Shown: positions 63,539-64,000 of the stretch, piece by piece
Layout of the letters: the number at the start of each line of letters is the position of its first letter
Numbering within the stretch: position 1 is the first letter of the stretch
NCBI RefSeq assembly: GCF_052113205.1
Contig: NZ_JBFRCU010000009.1
Location: 1-64,000, forward strand
Length of the DNA: 64,000 bases
Direction of reading: 5' to 3'
Source of the DNA: Inquilinus sp052113205
GTDB lineage: Bacteria; Pseudomonadota; Alphaproteobacteria; DSM-16000; Inquilinaceae
Notes under the pieces: generated by a model
The model's input: only the letters and a program-made list of their open reading frames with translations
The model's database searches: none
What the model was told of the DNA's origin: nothing
Program-made: the position numbers and the translations under genes

Positions 63539-64000
63539 ATGCGCTGGGAGGGACGGACGGCGATGGCGCGGGCCTGGGTCCGGCTGCCGTCGGGCAAGCG
63601 GCTGGATCTGCTCAACCCCACCCCGTTCGACTGGGACGACCGCGACTTGGCGCTCGGCCTGGCCCGGACCTATCGCTGGGGCGGGCATTCGGNCTGGCCG
63701 CTGCCGCTGTCGGTCGCACAGCACTCGCTGGCCGTGCTGGCGCTGTGCCGGGCCTGGGCTCCGGCCCCGCTGTCGCCGCTGGCCGAGCTGCGCGAGCTGC
63801 TGCACGACGCCGATGAGGGGCTGCTGGGCTTCGATCCGCTGTCGGTGATCAAGCCGTTCCTGGGCCAGGAGTTCCGCGACCTGGCCGCGCGGCTCGAGGA
63901 CACGGTGTTCCTGCGCTACGGCCTGCCGCGCTGGACGGTGGAGCAGAAGGCTTTCCACAAGCGAGCCGACCGGGTGGCCGCGGCCAGCGAGGCGATCCAT
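63539..64000 (+). CDS. HD-domain phosphohydrolase (YfbR-like), 3' end outside window
   Basis: Open to the right edge, 154 residues visible. FDWDDRDLALGLARTYRWGGH and LSVAQHSLAVL with His62, then His89-Asp90 in LLHDADEGLLG, match HD hydrolases of the YfbR/metal-dependent phosphohydrolase group, nucleotide 5'-phosphatases in some cases. The ATG follows GAGGGGAGC. One residue is unresolved at base 63693. Confidence 0.85.
   Translation, partial: MRWEGRTAMARAWVRLPSGKRLDLLNPTPFDWDDRDLALGLARTYRWGGHSXWPLPLSVAQHSLAVLALCRAWAPAPLSPLAELRELLHDADEGLLGFDPLSVIKPFLGQEFRDLAARLEDTVFLRYGLPRWTVEQKAFHKRADRVAAASEAIH

Overview
The window is GC-rich DNA from an alphaproteobacterium, most likely a Rhodospirillales / Azospirillum–Inquilinus type. 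The pointers are the DUF1476 (F1-ATPase zeta inhibitor)–purC–purS–purQ–purL–bolA–grxD gene set, a citramalate synthase, DUF1127 micro-proteins, and abundant ABC uptake and catabolic clusters. No rRNA, tRNA, CRISPR array, prophage or insertion sequence was seen. Nine isolated ambiguous bases (n) are present; none breaks a reading frame.

Layout. 0-6.2 kb: end of a Pro/Ala-rich protein, cysS, cimA, trmJ, a small hydrolase, and a metal-responsive-looking PadR/Fur-like regulator pair behind two perfect 16-bp palindromes. 6.4-14.2 kb: an orphan 621-aa protein, a LysR-controlled molybdenum hydroxylase plus SDR, and a PIN-toxin/antitoxin pair with its own operator. 14.5-17.6 kb: a cobalamin riboswitch driving a three-gene B12-type ABC importer. 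17.9-24.3 kb: rpsD, RarD-like and CynX/NimT-like transporters, and a 901-aa RTX protein built from exact 591-bp units. 24.0-34.4 kb: the purine/BolA/Grx cluster, split between purS and purQ by an island holding two paralogous DUF1127/LysR pairs, a dienelactone hydrolase, an acidic unknown protein and a DUF533 protein. 34.5-38.8 kb: a LacI-regulated sugar ABC operon without its ATPase. 39.1-50.7 kb: an unknown HTH-like protein divergent from two tandem giant autotransporters. 50.9-53.1 kb: katG behind an Irr/Fur-family-like box. 53.3-60.9 kb: a seven-gene ABC importer plus heterotrimeric flavin dehydrogenase operon divergent from an IclR regulator. 60.9-64 kb: two RNA-modification enzymes, a small HTH-like protein and the start of an HD phosphohydrolase.

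Two families of palindromic interspersed repeats punctuate the intergenic spaces: one with a CGTCATTGCGAG-type arm (three copies plus a divergent fourth) and one with a GTAGGTTGGGTTCG arm (two copies, both in the island that splits the purine cluster).

The most distinctive observations are: the duplicated divergent DUF1127/LysR modules sharing an 18-bp intergenic element; the PadR plus metal-site-less Fur-like pair; the period-perfect RTX array; the tandem autotransporter pair; the orphan 621-aa protein with an IPT/TIG-like segment; and the complete uptake-plus-oxidation operon of HcnABC/opine-oxidase type. Functions are assigned by motif reading only; no database search or numerical scoring was run.
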